Assembly (NCBI GenBank): GCA_039587535.1 | Contig: JBDHIF010000008.1 | Location: forward strand, 21,547 to 85,546 | Source: JAWLHJ01 sp039587535 | Lineage (GTDB): Bacteria > Gemmatimonadota > Gemmatimonadetes > Longimicrobiales > Gaopeijiaceae | Reading direction: 5' to 3' | DNA: 64,000 nt | Part shown: piece by piece, positions 8,347 through 16,848 of the stretch | Position numbering within the stretch: position 1 is the first letter of the stretch | Layout of the letters: each line of letters starts with the position of its first letter | Notes under the pieces: model-generated | Seen by the model: only the letters and a program-made list of their open reading frames with translations | Database searches by the model: none | Told to the model about the DNA's origin: nothing | Translations under genes and position numbers: made by a program

Positions 8347-8931
8347 ATGAACAGCGTGACACAGACCTTCAAGGCCTGGGCCTTCCAGGATGTCGTCTCC
8401 GATCCGCGGGCCCGCAGGGGCCTCGCGCTGGTGGCTTTCGTGCTCGCCACCGCATTCGGTGCACAGGTCGGGGTGCGGTTCCCGTGGACCCAGGTCCCGA
8501 TGACCCTCCAGCCGCTCTTCGTCATCCTGGCGGGAGCAGTGCTCGGTCCACGCCTCGGAGCCATGGCCATCGCCACCTACGTCATGGTGGGTGCCGCAGG
8601 CGCACCGGTGTTCTCCAACGGTGCGGCCGGACTGCCTTGGCTCCTCGGACCCACTGGTGGCTACTTGCTCGCCATGCCCGCCGCCGCATTCGTGACCGGT
8701 GCAGTCGCCGGAGCATCGGCGGGTGCGTTGCGCCTTTTCTTGGGGCTCACGCTCGGCACGGTGACGATCTACGCCGGCGGTGTCTCCTGGCTGCTGCTGG
8801 TATCGGGTGGGGGACTGGCCACAGCGCTCTCGCTTGGGGTCGTGCCGTTCATCGCTGGTGACGTGACCAAGATCTTCATCGCGTTCTTCGCGGCCAAATC
8901 GCTCCAGGGCACGAGCTTCGGACGACTCTAG
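8347..8931 (+). CDS. bioY: BioY family biotin transporter (S component)
   Basis: A 194-residue membrane protein of the BioY family, the biotin-binding S component of ECF transporters. About six hydrophobic segments are visible. Family landmarks are FPWTQVPMTLQPLFVILAG and the GPTGGYLLAMPAAAFVTG loop. No ATPase or T-component gene (ecfA/ecfT) is adjacent, so it either shares a general ECF module or acts alone, as some BioY proteins do. Biotin import fits the acyl-CoA context (carboxylases). No BirA box was recognised in the 56-base gap. Confidence 0.9.
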   Translation: MNSVTQTFKAWAFQDVVSDPRARRGLALVAFVLATAFGAQVGVRFPWTQVPMTLQPLFVILAGAVLGPRLGAMAIATYVMVGAAGAPVFSNGAAGLPWLLGPTGGYLLAMPAAAFVTGAVAGASAGALRLFLGLTLGTVTIYAGGVSWLLLVSGGGLATALSLGVVPFIAGDVTKIFIAFFAAKSLQGTSFGRL

Positions 8932-8964
8932 GCCACTGCGGGCGCCCCGAACGTCGTCGTTGGC

Positions 8965-9876
8965 GTGGGGGAGGATGGTTCAGGCCGTGTGCTTCGCGCC
9001 GAGAGCGGACGACTCCGGCTCGGTTGGCGCCTGCTCATTTTCGTGGTGGTTGCGCTGTGCGTGACGGTCGCCGTGGGGCTCATCTTGCCTTCTCATCTGG
9101 TGTCCGGGTCCGTGGCGCTGCTCGTGGGGAGCTGCGTGGGTGGATGGATGCTTCTGGCCTCGGAGGGCCGTCGACCCGCGGCTCTGGGTTTTCACCTCTC
9201 CTCGGAGGTTGGCTCGGAGCTCGCGGTAGGCGTCGCGCTTGGGCTAGGAGTGGCGCTCTTGGCGGTGACCGCTCTATGGGCGGCCGGCGCGGTGCGTTGG
9301 GTCACGGAGACGGGGACTGCAGTGGGTTGGGTGACTGGGGCAGGATCTGCGGTGTTGATCTTGGCCATCCCGGCCGCCGCGGAGGAGGCGTTGCTCCGGG
9401 GCTATCCGCTCCAGGCTTTGGCCGAAGCCTGGGGCATCGGGCCTGCCCTCGTGGTCACGTCCACCGCGTTCGCGCTCGCGCACCTGGGCAATCCTGGGGT
9501 CACCCCGCTGGCCGTGGTGAACATCGGGCTCGCCGGGCTGTGGCTGGGGTTGGTTTGGGTACGGACCGGGAGCCTATGGTGGGCCACCGGCGCGCACCTG
9601 GGTTGGAACTGGGGAACCGCGTACATCGCGGATCTCCCGGTGAGCGGTCTCGAGCTCTTCGACGCGCCCTATTACGGAGCGTCGATGTCGGGGCCGGAGT
9701 GGTTGGGAGGTGGAGCGTTCGGCCCGGAGGGCAGCGTGCTCGCCACTCTCACGTTGGGTGCCGCCTCGTGGTGGTGCTGGACGACGGATCGCCTTCGGGC
9801 GAGCGAAGCGGTGGTCGCCGCGAAGCCTTTGGTGGCTGTCGGACCCATAGTCAGACCAAAGAAGGAGTTCAGTTGA
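8965..9876 (+). CDS. CPBP family intramembrane metalloprotease
   Basis: A 303-residue polytopic membrane protein with the CPBP (CAAX protease and bacteriocin-processing) signature. The EExxxR motif is present in AAEEALLRGY (about residue 137), the FxxxH motif in FALAHLGN and the third motif in GAHLGWNWG. Residues about 20-70 and 85-230 are strongly hydrophobic. Members cleave prenylated or other membrane substrates, or confer bacteriocin immunity; the substrate here is unknown. The GTG start is tentative because the first 20 residues are poorly conserved. Confidence 0.87.
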   Translation: MGEDGSGRVLRAESGRLRLGWRLLIFVVVALCVTVAVGLILPSHLVSGSVALLVGSCVGGWMLLASEGRRPAALGFHLSSEVGSELAVGVALGLGVALLAVTALWAAGAVRWVTETGTAVGWVTGAGSAVLILAIPAAAEEALLRGYPLQALAEAWGIGPALVVTSTAFALAHLGNPGVTPLAVVNIGLAGLWLGLVWVRTGSLWWATGAHLGWNWGTAYIADLPVSGLELFDAPYYGASMSGPEWLGGGAFGPEGSVLATLTLGAASWWCWTTDRLRASEAVVAAKPLVAVGPIVRPKKEFS

Positions 9877-9877
9877 T

Positions 9878-10735
9878 ATGAGCATCGACCGGATCGCGGT
9901 CGTCGGTGGCGGCACCATGGGCAACGGCATTGCCCACGTGGCGGCGCAGCATGGAAAGCAGGTCCGTCTCATCGACGTCCAGGCCGAGGTGCTGGACAGA
10001 GCGCTCGCGACCATCGCCAAGAACCTCGAGCGCCAGGTCAAGAAGGGCGTGCTCGACGACGCGGAGAAGGACGCGACCTTGGGTCGCATCGAGACGGTGA
10101 CCGATCTGGCGGAAGGGGCGCAGGGTGTGGACCTGGTCGTGGAGGCGGTGCCGGAGAAGCCGGACCTCAAGTACTCCATCTTCAAGACGTTGGACGCCGC
10201 CGCCGGGCCCGACACGATCCTGGCCAGCAACACGTCGTCCATCTCCATCACCGAGATCGCCGCGAGCACGAGCCGACCGGACAAGGTCATCGGGATGCAC
10301 TTCATGAATCCCGTGCCGGTCATGGCGCTGGTGGAGGTCATCCGGGGGCTCGCCACCAGCGACGAGACGACCGAGGTCACCGTCGAGCTGTCCCGAGCGC
10401 TGGGGAAGACGCCTGTGGAAGTGAACGACTTCCCGGGCTTCGTCTCGAACCGCGTCCTCATGCCGATGATCAACGAGGCGGTCACGGCGCTCATGGAAGG
10501 TGTAGCGGAGGTCGAGGCCATCGACACCGTGATGAAGCTCGGCATGAATCACCCCATGGGCCCGCTCAAGCTGGCGGACCTCATCGGGCTCGATACCTGC
10601 CTGAACATCCTCGAGGTCCTGCACCGGGAGCTCGGAGACGATCGATATCGGCCCTCGCCGCTGCTGCGGAAGTACGTGGCGGCGGGGTGGCTCGGGCGAA
10701 AGTCCGGGCGCGGCTTCTACTCCTACGACCGGTAA
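9878..10735 (+). CDS. 3-hydroxyacyl-CoA (3-hydroxybutyryl-CoA) dehydrogenase
   Basis: A 285-residue NAD(P)-dependent dehydrogenase that oxidises 3-hydroxyacyl-CoA to 3-ketoacyl-CoA or runs the reverse. The Rossmann motif is VVGGGTMGNGIAHVAA. Catalytic landmarks follow: SNTSSISITEIA, the active-site histidine in GMHFMNPVPVMALVEV, and NDFPGFVSNRVLMP. The stand-alone 285-residue size fits the Hbd/PaaH type rather than the FadB fusion. A GGAG ribosome site precedes the ATG. It lies between the CPBP gene and an acyl-CoA dehydrogenase, and with the thiolase upstream makes a short-chain acyl-CoA set; a crotonase is not in the window. Confidence 0.94.
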   Translation: MSIDRIAVVGGGTMGNGIAHVAAQHGKQVRLIDVQAEVLDRALATIAKNLERQVKKGVLDDAEKDATLGRIETVTDLAEGAQGVDLVVEAVPEKPDLKYSIFKTLDAAAGPDTILASNTSSISITEIAASTSRPDKVIGMHFMNPVPVMALVEVIRGLATSDETTEVTVELSRALGKTPVEVNDFPGFVSNRVLMPMINEAVTALMEGVAEVEAIDTVMKLGMNHPMGPLKLADLIGLDTCLNILEVLHRELGDDRYRPSPLLRKYVAAGWLGRKSGRGFYSYDR

Positions 10736-10746
10736 ACAGAACGCAT

Positions 10747-11910
10747 ATGCCTACGCCCGAACAGCTCGAGATCAAGTCGCTCGCCCACGATTTCGCCGCC
10801 GGCGAGCTCCGTCCGCATACCCAGGCTTGGGACGAGAGTCGCACGCTGGGAGACGATGTCTTCGGAAAGCTCGCGGAGCTCGGCTTCCTCGGGATGCTGG
10901 TGGGAGAGGAGCACGGCGGCCTGGACTTCGACCTCACCACCTACCTGCTCGTCCTGGAGGAGCTGGCCTGGGGTGACCCGGCGGTGGCTCTCGCTGTGTC
11001 CATTCACAGCGGGCCCGTCGCAGGACTGCTCCAGCGGCATGGCACGGACGACCAAAGGGCCCACTGGCTGCCCAAGCTCGCGTCCGGGGAGATCCTCGGG
11101 GCATTCGCCCTGTCGGAGGCCGGTGCCGGTAGCGATCCCGCGTCGCTCCGCACCAGCGCCGCCTGGGATGGCGAAGAATGGAGGATCGACGGCGAGAAGA
11201 AATGGGTGACGAACGGAAGCCGTGCCGGGCTCCTCGTGACCTTCGCCAGGACCGGGAACGAGGAGATCTCCTCGTTCCTGGTGCCCGGTGACGCCCCAGG
11301 CGTCTCTCTGGGCTCTCGCGAGACCACCATGGGCTTTCGCGCTTCGGATACCGTGAAGATCGAGCTGAACGGAGCCCGTGTGGGTGGTGACGCGCTCGTC
11401 GGGGACGCCGGGCGTGGCCTCTCGTACGCGCTGGAGGCTCTTGATCTCGGCCGGGTCGGCGTGGCCGTACAGGCCAGCGGCGTCGGGCGCGCTGCCATGG
11501 AGCATGCCGCCCGGTATGCCCTGGAGCGAGAGCAGTTCGGCCGCGAGATCGCCCGGTTCGGGGCGATACAGGCGAAGCTGGCCGAGATGGCAGCTCGTGT
11601 ATCCGCGGGGCGTGCGCTGGCCCACGAGGCTGCTGAGATCCTGGAGGCGTTCCGCTCCGGGAGCGCCGACCTGCGCACCGGCGTCGATGGCGTCACTGCG
11701 CGGGCAGCGGTGGCCAAGCTGGTGGCGTCCGAGGCGGCAACCTGGTCAGCCGATGAGGCCGTACAGATCTACGGCGGCTACGGCTACATGCGGCATTACC
11801 CGGTGGAGAAGCTTCTCCGGGACGCCAAGGGCTACGAGATCTTCGAAGGTACCAGTGAGATCCTTCGGCAGGTGATCGCGCGGGAGGTCTTGCGCGAGGC
11901 CGGGGACTGA
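10747..11910 (+). CDS. acyl-CoA dehydrogenase
   Basis: A 387-residue FAD flavoprotein that introduces the trans-2 double bond into acyl-CoA and passes electrons to ETF. Signature segments are GAFALSEAGAGSDPASLRT, KKWVTNGSRAGLLV, REQFGREIARFGAIQAKLAEMA and a C-terminal QIYGGYGYMRHYPVEKLLRDAK. The catalytic base is in the YEIFEGTSEILRQVI segment, as in short-chain and butyryl-CoA enzymes. Start ATG 10747 lies 11 bases after the previous stop; the upstream in-frame part is inside the dehydrogenase gene. Chain-length preference cannot be set from sequence alone. Confidence 0.93.
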   Translation: MPTPEQLEIKSLAHDFAAGELRPHTQAWDESRTLGDDVFGKLAELGFLGMLVGEEHGGLDFDLTTYLLVLEELAWGDPAVALAVSIHSGPVAGLLQRHGTDDQRAHWLPKLASGEILGAFALSEAGAGSDPASLRTSAAWDGEEWRIDGEKKWVTNGSRAGLLVTFARTGNEEISSFLVPGDAPGVSLGSRETTMGFRASDTVKIELNGARVGGDALVGDAGRGLSYALEALDLGRVGVAVQASGVGRAAMEHAARYALEREQFGREIARFGAIQAKLAEMAARVSAGRALAHEAAEILEAFRSGSADLRTGVDGVTARAAVAKLVASEAATWSADEAVQIYGGYGYMRHYPVEKLLRDAKGYEIFEGTSEILRQVIAREVLREAGD

Positions 11911-11969
11911 CGCGCAGGGGTGCGCGATCTCCAGCAGCTTCTGAGACAACTGCCAGGGTGGGGACGACG

Positions 11970-13037
11970 ATGGAACTCTTCGAGTTGATGGCGGGGAAGC
12001 AGCACGAGCAACTCGTGTTATGGACCGAGCCTCGCTTCGGGTACAAGGGAATCATATCGCTGCACGACACGTCACTGGGTCCGGGCCTGGGTGGTACACG
12101 GCTTTGGAACTATGCGACCGAGGAGGAGGCGCTGGTCGACGCCCTTCGGCTCGCTCGCGGGATGACCTACAAGGCTGCTGTAACAGGGCTGACCCTCGGT
12201 GGGGGCAAGTCCGTGATCTGGGGCGACCCCAAGATCCGTGGGGTGGACCGCGAGATGCTCTTTCGGGCACATGGACGGGCCGTGGAATCGCTGGGGGGAC
12301 GTTACATCACCGCGGAGGACGTAGGGACCTCGCCCGCCGACATGGCCCATATCGCGCTCGAGACGGAGCACGTCGTGGGGCTGGAGGGCACCTCCGGCGA
12401 CCCGTCGCCCGTGACCGCCTACGGCGTCTACCGGGGGATCAAGGCGGCGGCCATGGCGCGTTACGGTGACGACTCGCTCGACGGGCTGCACGTTGCCGTG
12501 CAGGGGCTCGGGCAGGTGGGGTACCATCTTTGCGAGAATCTCCGGGGTGAGGGAGCACGGCTGAGCGTCACCGACATCGACAGTGGGCGCATCGAGCGCG
12601 TCGTGGACGAGTTCGACGCTGAAGCGGTGGTGCCCGAGGACATCTTCGACGTGGACGCAGACATCTTCGCTCCCTGCGCGCTGGGAGCCGTCCTGAACGA
12701 CGACACGATTCCGCGGCTCAAGGTCGACATCGTCGCGGGCGCGGCGAACAACCAGCTGGCCAGCACGACGAAGCATGGCCCGGCCCTTCAGGAAGCCGGG
12801 ATTCTCTACGCGCCCGATTACGTGATCAACGCGGGCGGGCTCATCAACGTGTACGGCGAGCTCCAGGGCTGGACCCGCGAGCAGAGCTTGCAGAAGGCCG
12901 GAGAGATCTACGACACACTTCTCCAAGTCTTCCAACTGGCCGAGAACGAGCGCGTCTCGCCCGAAGAGGCAGCGGCACGCGCGGCGGAGGAGCGCATCCA
13001 GCGCGCCCGTCACCTGCAACGGACCTATTTGACATGA
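11970..13037 (+). CDS. leucine dehydrogenase (Glu/Leu/Phe/Val family)
   Basis: A 355-residue amino acid dehydrogenase resembling leucine/branched-chain amino acid dehydrogenases. It has the LGPGLGGTRLW substrate segment, the catalytic lysine in MTYKAAVTGLTLGGGKSV, and a NAD-binding VQGLGQVGYHLCENL motif. The enzyme deaminates leucine, valine or isoleucine to 2-oxo acids with NAD+. ATG 11970 is preferred to the GTG at 11958 because the GGTGGGGA ribosome site fits it. It ends in an ATGA overlap with glyA. Its position after the acyl-CoA genes suggests branched-chain amino acid breakdown; valine or phenylalanine preference is possible. Confidence 0.9.
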   Translation: MELFELMAGKQHEQLVLWTEPRFGYKGIISLHDTSLGPGLGGTRLWNYATEEEALVDALRLARGMTYKAAVTGLTLGGGKSVIWGDPKIRGVDREMLFRAHGRAVESLGGRYITAEDVGTSPADMAHIALETEHVVGLEGTSGDPSPVTAYGVYRGIKAAAMARYGDDSLDGLHVAVQGLGQVGYHLCENLRGEGARLSVTDIDSGRIERVVDEFDAEAVVPEDIFDVDADIFAPCALGAVLNDDTIPRLKVDIVAGAANNQLASTTKHGPALQEAGILYAPDYVINAGGLINVYGELQGWTREQSLQKAGEIYDTLLQVFQLAENERVSPEEAAARAAEERIQRARHLQRTYLT

Positions 13038-14296
13038 TGGACGAACTCAAGACCGTCGATCCCGACATCCACGACTCCATCGTCCGGGAGGCCAGACGGC
13101 AGGCGGAGGGGCTCGAGTTGATCGCGTCGGAGAATTTCGTGTCCAAAGCGGTCCTCGAGGCCGTGGGCACGGTGATGACCAACAAATACGCGGAGGGGCT
13201 GCCCTCGAAGCGCTACTACGGCGGATGCGAGTTCGTGGATGTGGCGGAGGAGCTGGCCCGCAGCCGGGCCACCGAGCTCTTCGGCGCCGAGCATGCCAAC
13301 GTCCAGGCTCATTCAGGAGCGCAGGCCAACATGGCGGCGTACTTCACGTTCCTGGAGCCAGGCGACTCGATCCTCGGCATGGATCTGAGCAACGGGGGAC
13401 ACCTCACCCACGGCTCTCCCGTGAACTTCAGCGGCCGGATCTTCGAGGTGAGCAGCTACGGAGTCCGGGAGAACGATGGGCTCATAGACTACGATGCCCT
13501 GCGGGATCAGGCGCGTCGCGTCAAGCCGAAGATGATCGTGGCGGGGGCCAGCGCCTACCCGCGCATCATCGACTTCGAGGCGTTCGCGTCCATCGCGCGC
13601 GAGATCGAAGCTCGGCTTCTGGTCGATATGGCGCACATCGCTGGACTGGTGGCAACCGGACACCATCCGTCACCGGTGCCTCACGCCGACGTGGTGACCA
13701 CCACGACGCACAAGACGCTCCGAGGTCCGCGGGGCGGCCTCATCCTCACGCGAGAGGAGCACGCCAAGGGCGTGGACAAGGCGGTCTTCCCGTTCATGCA
13801 GGGCGGCCCGCTCATGCATGTCATCGCTGCAAAAGCGGTCGCGTTCAAGGAGGCGTTGGCGCCGGCCTTCAGGGATTATTCGGCCCAAGTCATCGCGAAT
13901 GCGAAGGCGCTTGCCGCAGGGCTCGCGGAGCGGGGCTTCCAACCAGTAAGCGGTGGTACGGACAACCACCTGCTCCTCATTGACCTGCGGAAGAGCCACG
14001 AGAGCCTGACGGGAAAGGTCGCGGAGGAGGCGCTGGAAGCGGCGGGGATCACCGTGAACAAGAACACCGTGCCGGGAGAGACCCGCTCGCCGTTCGTGAC
14101 GTCCGGACTCCGTATCGGTACACCGGCCCTCACGACGCGTGGCATGAACGAGTCCGAGATGGAGCGGATCGCCGGCTGGATCGCCCACATCCTCGAGGCG
14201 CCCGAAGACAGCGATCGTATCGCATCCGTGCGGCATGAAGTGCGCACGCTCTGCGAAGACTTTCCTCTTTATCCGGAGTACGGAAGGGTAGCCTGA
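13034..14296 (+). CDS. glyA: serine hydroxymethyltransferase
   Basis: A 420-residue PLP enzyme converting serine and tetrahydrofolate to glycine and methylene-THF. The N-terminus is diagnostic (RQAEGLELIASENFVSKAVL), the substrate segment NKYAEGLPSKRYYGGCEFVD is normal, and the PLP lysine lies in VTTTTHKTLRGPRGG. Length is normal. The start overlaps the leucine dehydrogenase stop (ATGA); a second ATG directly follows and is equally possible. It supplies one-carbon units also made by the formate-THF ligase at 24.7-26.4 kb. Confidence 0.97.
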   Translation: MMDELKTVDPDIHDSIVREARRQAEGLELIASENFVSKAVLEAVGTVMTNKYAEGLPSKRYYGGCEFVDVAEELARSRATELFGAEHANVQAHSGAQANMAAYFTFLEPGDSILGMDLSNGGHLTHGSPVNFSGRIFEVSSYGVRENDGLIDYDALRDQARRVKPKMIVAGASAYPRIIDFEAFASIAREIEARLLVDMAHIAGLVATGHHPSPVPHADVVTTTTHKTLRGPRGGLILTREEHAKGVDKAVFPFMQGGPLMHVIAAKAVAFKEALAPAFRDYSAQVIANAKALAAGLAERGFQPVSGGTDNHLLLIDLRKSHESLTGKVAEEALEAAGITVNKNTVPGETRSPFVTSGLRIGTPALTTRGMNESEMERIAGWIAHILEAPEDSDRIASVRHEVRTLCEDFPLYPEYGRVA

Positions 14297-14390
14297 TCCT
14301 GTCGCGCACGACCGGTGGCTCCGCATCTGCGGAGCTGGATCTGCCGGTCGGGCTTGTGCTCTCCTTCAGGTACGGCGCACATTTTCCGTC

Positions 14391-14771
14391 ATGACCGATC
14401 TGCAATTCGCCGACGAAGTCCTGGACGAGCTCCAGGAGAAGCACCCGCGGTTCCACCCGCGGGCGTACGTCTTCATGCTGCAGGCGCTGCACTCGGTCAT
14501 CGGATCCCTCGAAGAGCCCAGGCACTTGACCGGTCGTGAGCTGGCCGAAGGCGTTCGCGAGCTGGCCCTCGAAAAGTTCGGTCCGATGGCAAGGACCGTT
14601 CTCGAACACTGGGGTATCCATGCGACCGATGACATGGGCCGCGTGGTTTTCGCCATGGTGGAGCACGGGATTCTGGTGAAGCAGGACGATGACCGTCCCG
14701 AGGATTTCACCGACCTTTTCGACTTCGAAGAGGCGTTCGAGCTGAATTATCCCTGGAACGCCGGCCCTTGA
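14391..14771 (+). CDS. Minf_1886-type conserved hypothetical protein
   Basis: A 126-residue acidic protein. It resembles the family annotated Minf_1886: an N-terminal helix (FADEVLDELQEK), a HPRAYVFMLQALHSVI segment, a GRELAEGVRELALEKFGPMARTVLEHWGI core and an FDFEEAFE tail. No catalytic motif is visible and the function is unknown. It is conserved in several phyla as a small cytoplasmic protein. It follows glyA after 94 bases and precedes a small cysteine-containing protein. Confidence 0.75.
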   Translation: MTDLQFADEVLDELQEKHPRFHPRAYVFMLQALHSVIGSLEEPRHLTGRELAEGVRELALEKFGPMARTVLEHWGIHATDDMGRVVFAMVEHGILVKQDDDRPEDFTDLFDFEEAFELNYPWNAGP

Positions 14772-14813
14772 TGAAGATGAGGACGCGACGGAACGCGTTC
14801 TCGAACCTCATAC

Positions 14814-14830
14814 GCCCGGCGGTGCCGGGC
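14814..14830 (+). terminator. possible hairpin terminator
   Basis: GCCCGGC-GGT-GCCGGGC is a perfect 7-base stem with a 3-base loop, 43 bases after the Minf_1886-like gene. Only a short TTCT follows, so it is a weak intrinsic terminator at best. Confidence 0.3.
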
Positions 14831-14876
14831 TTCTCGACGACTCGGGTCGTCAATACGCCCATGGGAGGGGTATCAC

Positions 14877-15074
14877 ATGGTGGAAGACGGTGGATTTCCA
14901 CGCTGCTTGAAGTGCGAGACCGGAATTCTCTTGCCGCTCTCGGACTACGGCAGGGACGGAGCACCGATCCGCTACAAGGCGTGGGTTTGTTCGAGTCCGG
15001 AGTGCGGTTTCAACATCCGGATCGACAACGGAGAGATCACCCTCGGCCGTTCTATCGGCCAAAGCTACAAGTAG
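14877..15074 (+). CDS. small zinc-ribbon-like hypothetical protein
   Basis: A 65-residue protein with a cysteine pair near the N-terminus (PRCLKCETG) and two further cysteines five apart (WVCSSPECGF). The four cysteines could bind one zinc in a rubredoxin/zinc-ribbon fold. A good ribosome site (GGGAGGGG) lies 7-12 bases before the ATG, supporting a real gene. Small zinc ribbons often bind nucleic acids or other proteins, but no function can be assigned. It is followed by about 200 bases without an evident gene. Confidence 0.65.
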   Translation: MVEDGGFPRCLKCETGILLPLSDYGRDGAPIRYKAWVCSSPECGFNIRIDNGEITLGRSIGQSYK

Positions 15075-15275
15075 CTCGCCAGCCGCTCGCTACCGCAGCG
15101 GCCACAGCACGAAACGCCTCGCGTGCCCTCCGGCGTCCCCTCCCACTCGACGCCGACGCTTGTCGAATCGCCCTCCGAGCACGGGCGGCGTATACTGGCC
15201 GTACCTGCGGCGAGGAAGGCGATGTGATCCGTGTGTAACCGAAGGGCAGGGCACGGCCCGTGGGCCACTGGCCCC

Positions 15276-16841
15276 GTGCCCCTCCTGACCGGCGAGGAGG
15301 CAGCCGCGTGGGACCGACGCGCGATCGACCTGGTCGGCGTCCCCGAACGGGTCCTCATGGAAAACGCCGGCCGCGGTGCCGCTTCCATCCTGCAACGGCT
15401 GCACCCGAAAGGCCGGGTGATCGGGATGGTGGGTGCGGGTAACAACGGCGGTGACACGTTGGTGACGCTCCGCACTCTGGCCGCCTGGGGCCGCGAGGTG
15501 AGCGCGGTGGTGCTGCCGGACCGGGGTCATGCCGACCCTCTGACCCATGGGTGGTCGATTCCCACGACCGTCTTCAACGAACAAGACGACGAGTGGCTGA
15601 GGCTCCTGGATGATGCAGCCGTGGTCGTGGACGGAATCCTGGGCACCGGTGTCCGTGGCGCCCCGCGGGCTCGTGAGGCGGGGCTCATTCGGGCGGTGAA
15701 CACGGCTGGCCGGCCCGTGCTGGCCATGGACGTTCCCTCTGGGGTCGACCCCGCCACCGGCGAGGTGCCGGGGGAGGCGATCGACGCCACGTCCACGGTC
15801 TCGTTCGGAGCGCCCAAGCTCGGGACGCTTCTTCATCCAGCCCGCCGCCTGGTCGGGCGGCTCCTGTCCATCGAGATCGGATTCCCGCCGCTGGCGCCCG
15901 ACGAGGCGCATGCGTTCCTGGCGACTCCGGCCTGGGCCGCGGCCCGGATGCCCGCGCGCTCGACGGATACGCACAAGAACGCGGTGGGGCGGGTTCTCGT
16001 GGTGGGCGGTGCAGCCGGAATGGCAGGTGCAGTCGTCCTTGCGGCGCGTGGTGCGCTCCGGGCCGGAGCCGGGATCGTGCGCATCGCCTCGGCGGCTGCG
16101 AACCGGGAGATCGTGCAAGCCGCGCTTCCCGACGCTGTCTGGGTGGACGCGGGTGATCCTTATGCCCTGGAAGAAGCCGTGGCTTCCACCGATGCGTGCG
16201 TGGTGGGACCGGGTCTGGGGAAGGACGATTGGGCTGCGGGCGCCGTCGGGCGGGTGCTAGAGTATGCCGCGGTCTCCGCGCCGGGTGCTGGCGCGGCGGT
16301 ACTCTTGGACGCCGACGCACTCAACCTGGTCGCCGCGGGCGCCGTGACGCTGGAGCCAGGTGGGCCGGCGATTCCCATGCTCCTCACGCCCCACCCCGGT
16401 GAGATGGAGCGTCTACTCGGTGACGTGGAGGCACCGCGCGCTTCCGATGCCGTCGGCCGTGCCAGGGAAGCGGCACACCGCTTCGGGTGCGCCGTGTTGC
16501 TGAAGGGCGCCCCGTCCGTGGTGGCGGCGCCGGGTAGGCCCGTCTCCCTGGACAGCCAAGGGTCTTCGGACCTGGCCGCCGCGGGAATGGGAGATACGCT
16601 GTCCGGAGTCTGTGGGACCCTGATCGCCCAGGGACTCGATCCGGCCGAAGCGGGGGCCGTTGGCCTTGTCGTCACCGGGCGGGCAGCGCGGCTGGCGGGT
16701 CTGAGCGTCTCCCTCACGCCGTCGGACGTCGTCGAGATGATTCCCCGCGCTCTCGCCGAGATGATCGATGACGAAATACTCCCCGTCGACGGTGTGTCTG
16801 CGCTCCCCTTCGTAAACCTCGATGCCCATCCGGTCTGGTAG
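15276..16841 (+). CDS. nnr: bifunctional NAD(P)H-hydrate epimerase / ADP-dependent dehydratase
   Basis: A 521-residue fusion that repairs hydrated NADH and NADPH. Residues about 1-210 are the YjeF-N epimerase domain (LMENAGRGAA, then GMVGAGNNGGDTLVTLR and DGILGTGVRG). Residues about 220-510 are the ribokinase-like dehydratase domain (HKNAVGRVLVVGGAAGMAGAVVL, LLTPHPGEMERLLG, and the catalytic AAAGMGDTLSG near the end). The fusion is the common bacterial arrangement. Two GTG starts are possible: 15231, and 15276, which begins at the conserved part (PLLTGEEAAAWDRRA); I chose the latter. A TATACT hexamer at 15191-15196 could be a -10 element. It is followed by thiL after 7 bases. Confidence 0.93.
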   Translation: MPLLTGEEAAAWDRRAIDLVGVPERVLMENAGRGAASILQRLHPKGRVIGMVGAGNNGGDTLVTLRTLAAWGREVSAVVLPDRGHADPLTHGWSIPTTVFNEQDDEWLRLLDDAAVVVDGILGTGVRGAPRAREAGLIRAVNTAGRPVLAMDVPSGVDPATGEVPGEAIDATSTVSFGAPKLGTLLHPARRLVGRLLSIEIGFPPLAPDEAHAFLATPAWAAARMPARSTDTHKNAVGRVLVVGGAAGMAGAVVLAARGALRAGAGIVRIASAAANREIVQAALPDAVWVDAGDPYALEEAVASTDACVVGPGLGKDDWAAGAVGRVLEYAAVSAPGAGAAVLLDADALNLVAAGAVTLEPGGPAIPMLLTPHPGEMERLLGDVEAPRASDAVGRAREAAHRFGCAVLLKGAPSVVAAPGRPVSLDSQGSSDLAAAGMGDTLSGVCGTLIAQGLDPAEAGAVGLVVTGRAARLAGLSVSLTPSDVVEMIPRALAEMIDDEILPVDGVSALPFVNLDAHPVW

Positions 16842-16848
16842 GCGAACG

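Noticed and set aside
11911..11926. Hairpin CGCGCA-GGGG-TGCGCG after the acyl-CoA dehydrogenase as terminator
   Set aside because: Short stem with no T tract; cannot be separated from chance in high-GC DNA.
12072..13019. Long open frame on the minus strand opposite leucine dehydrogenase
   Set aside because: Same reason: a frame shadow without protein-family features.
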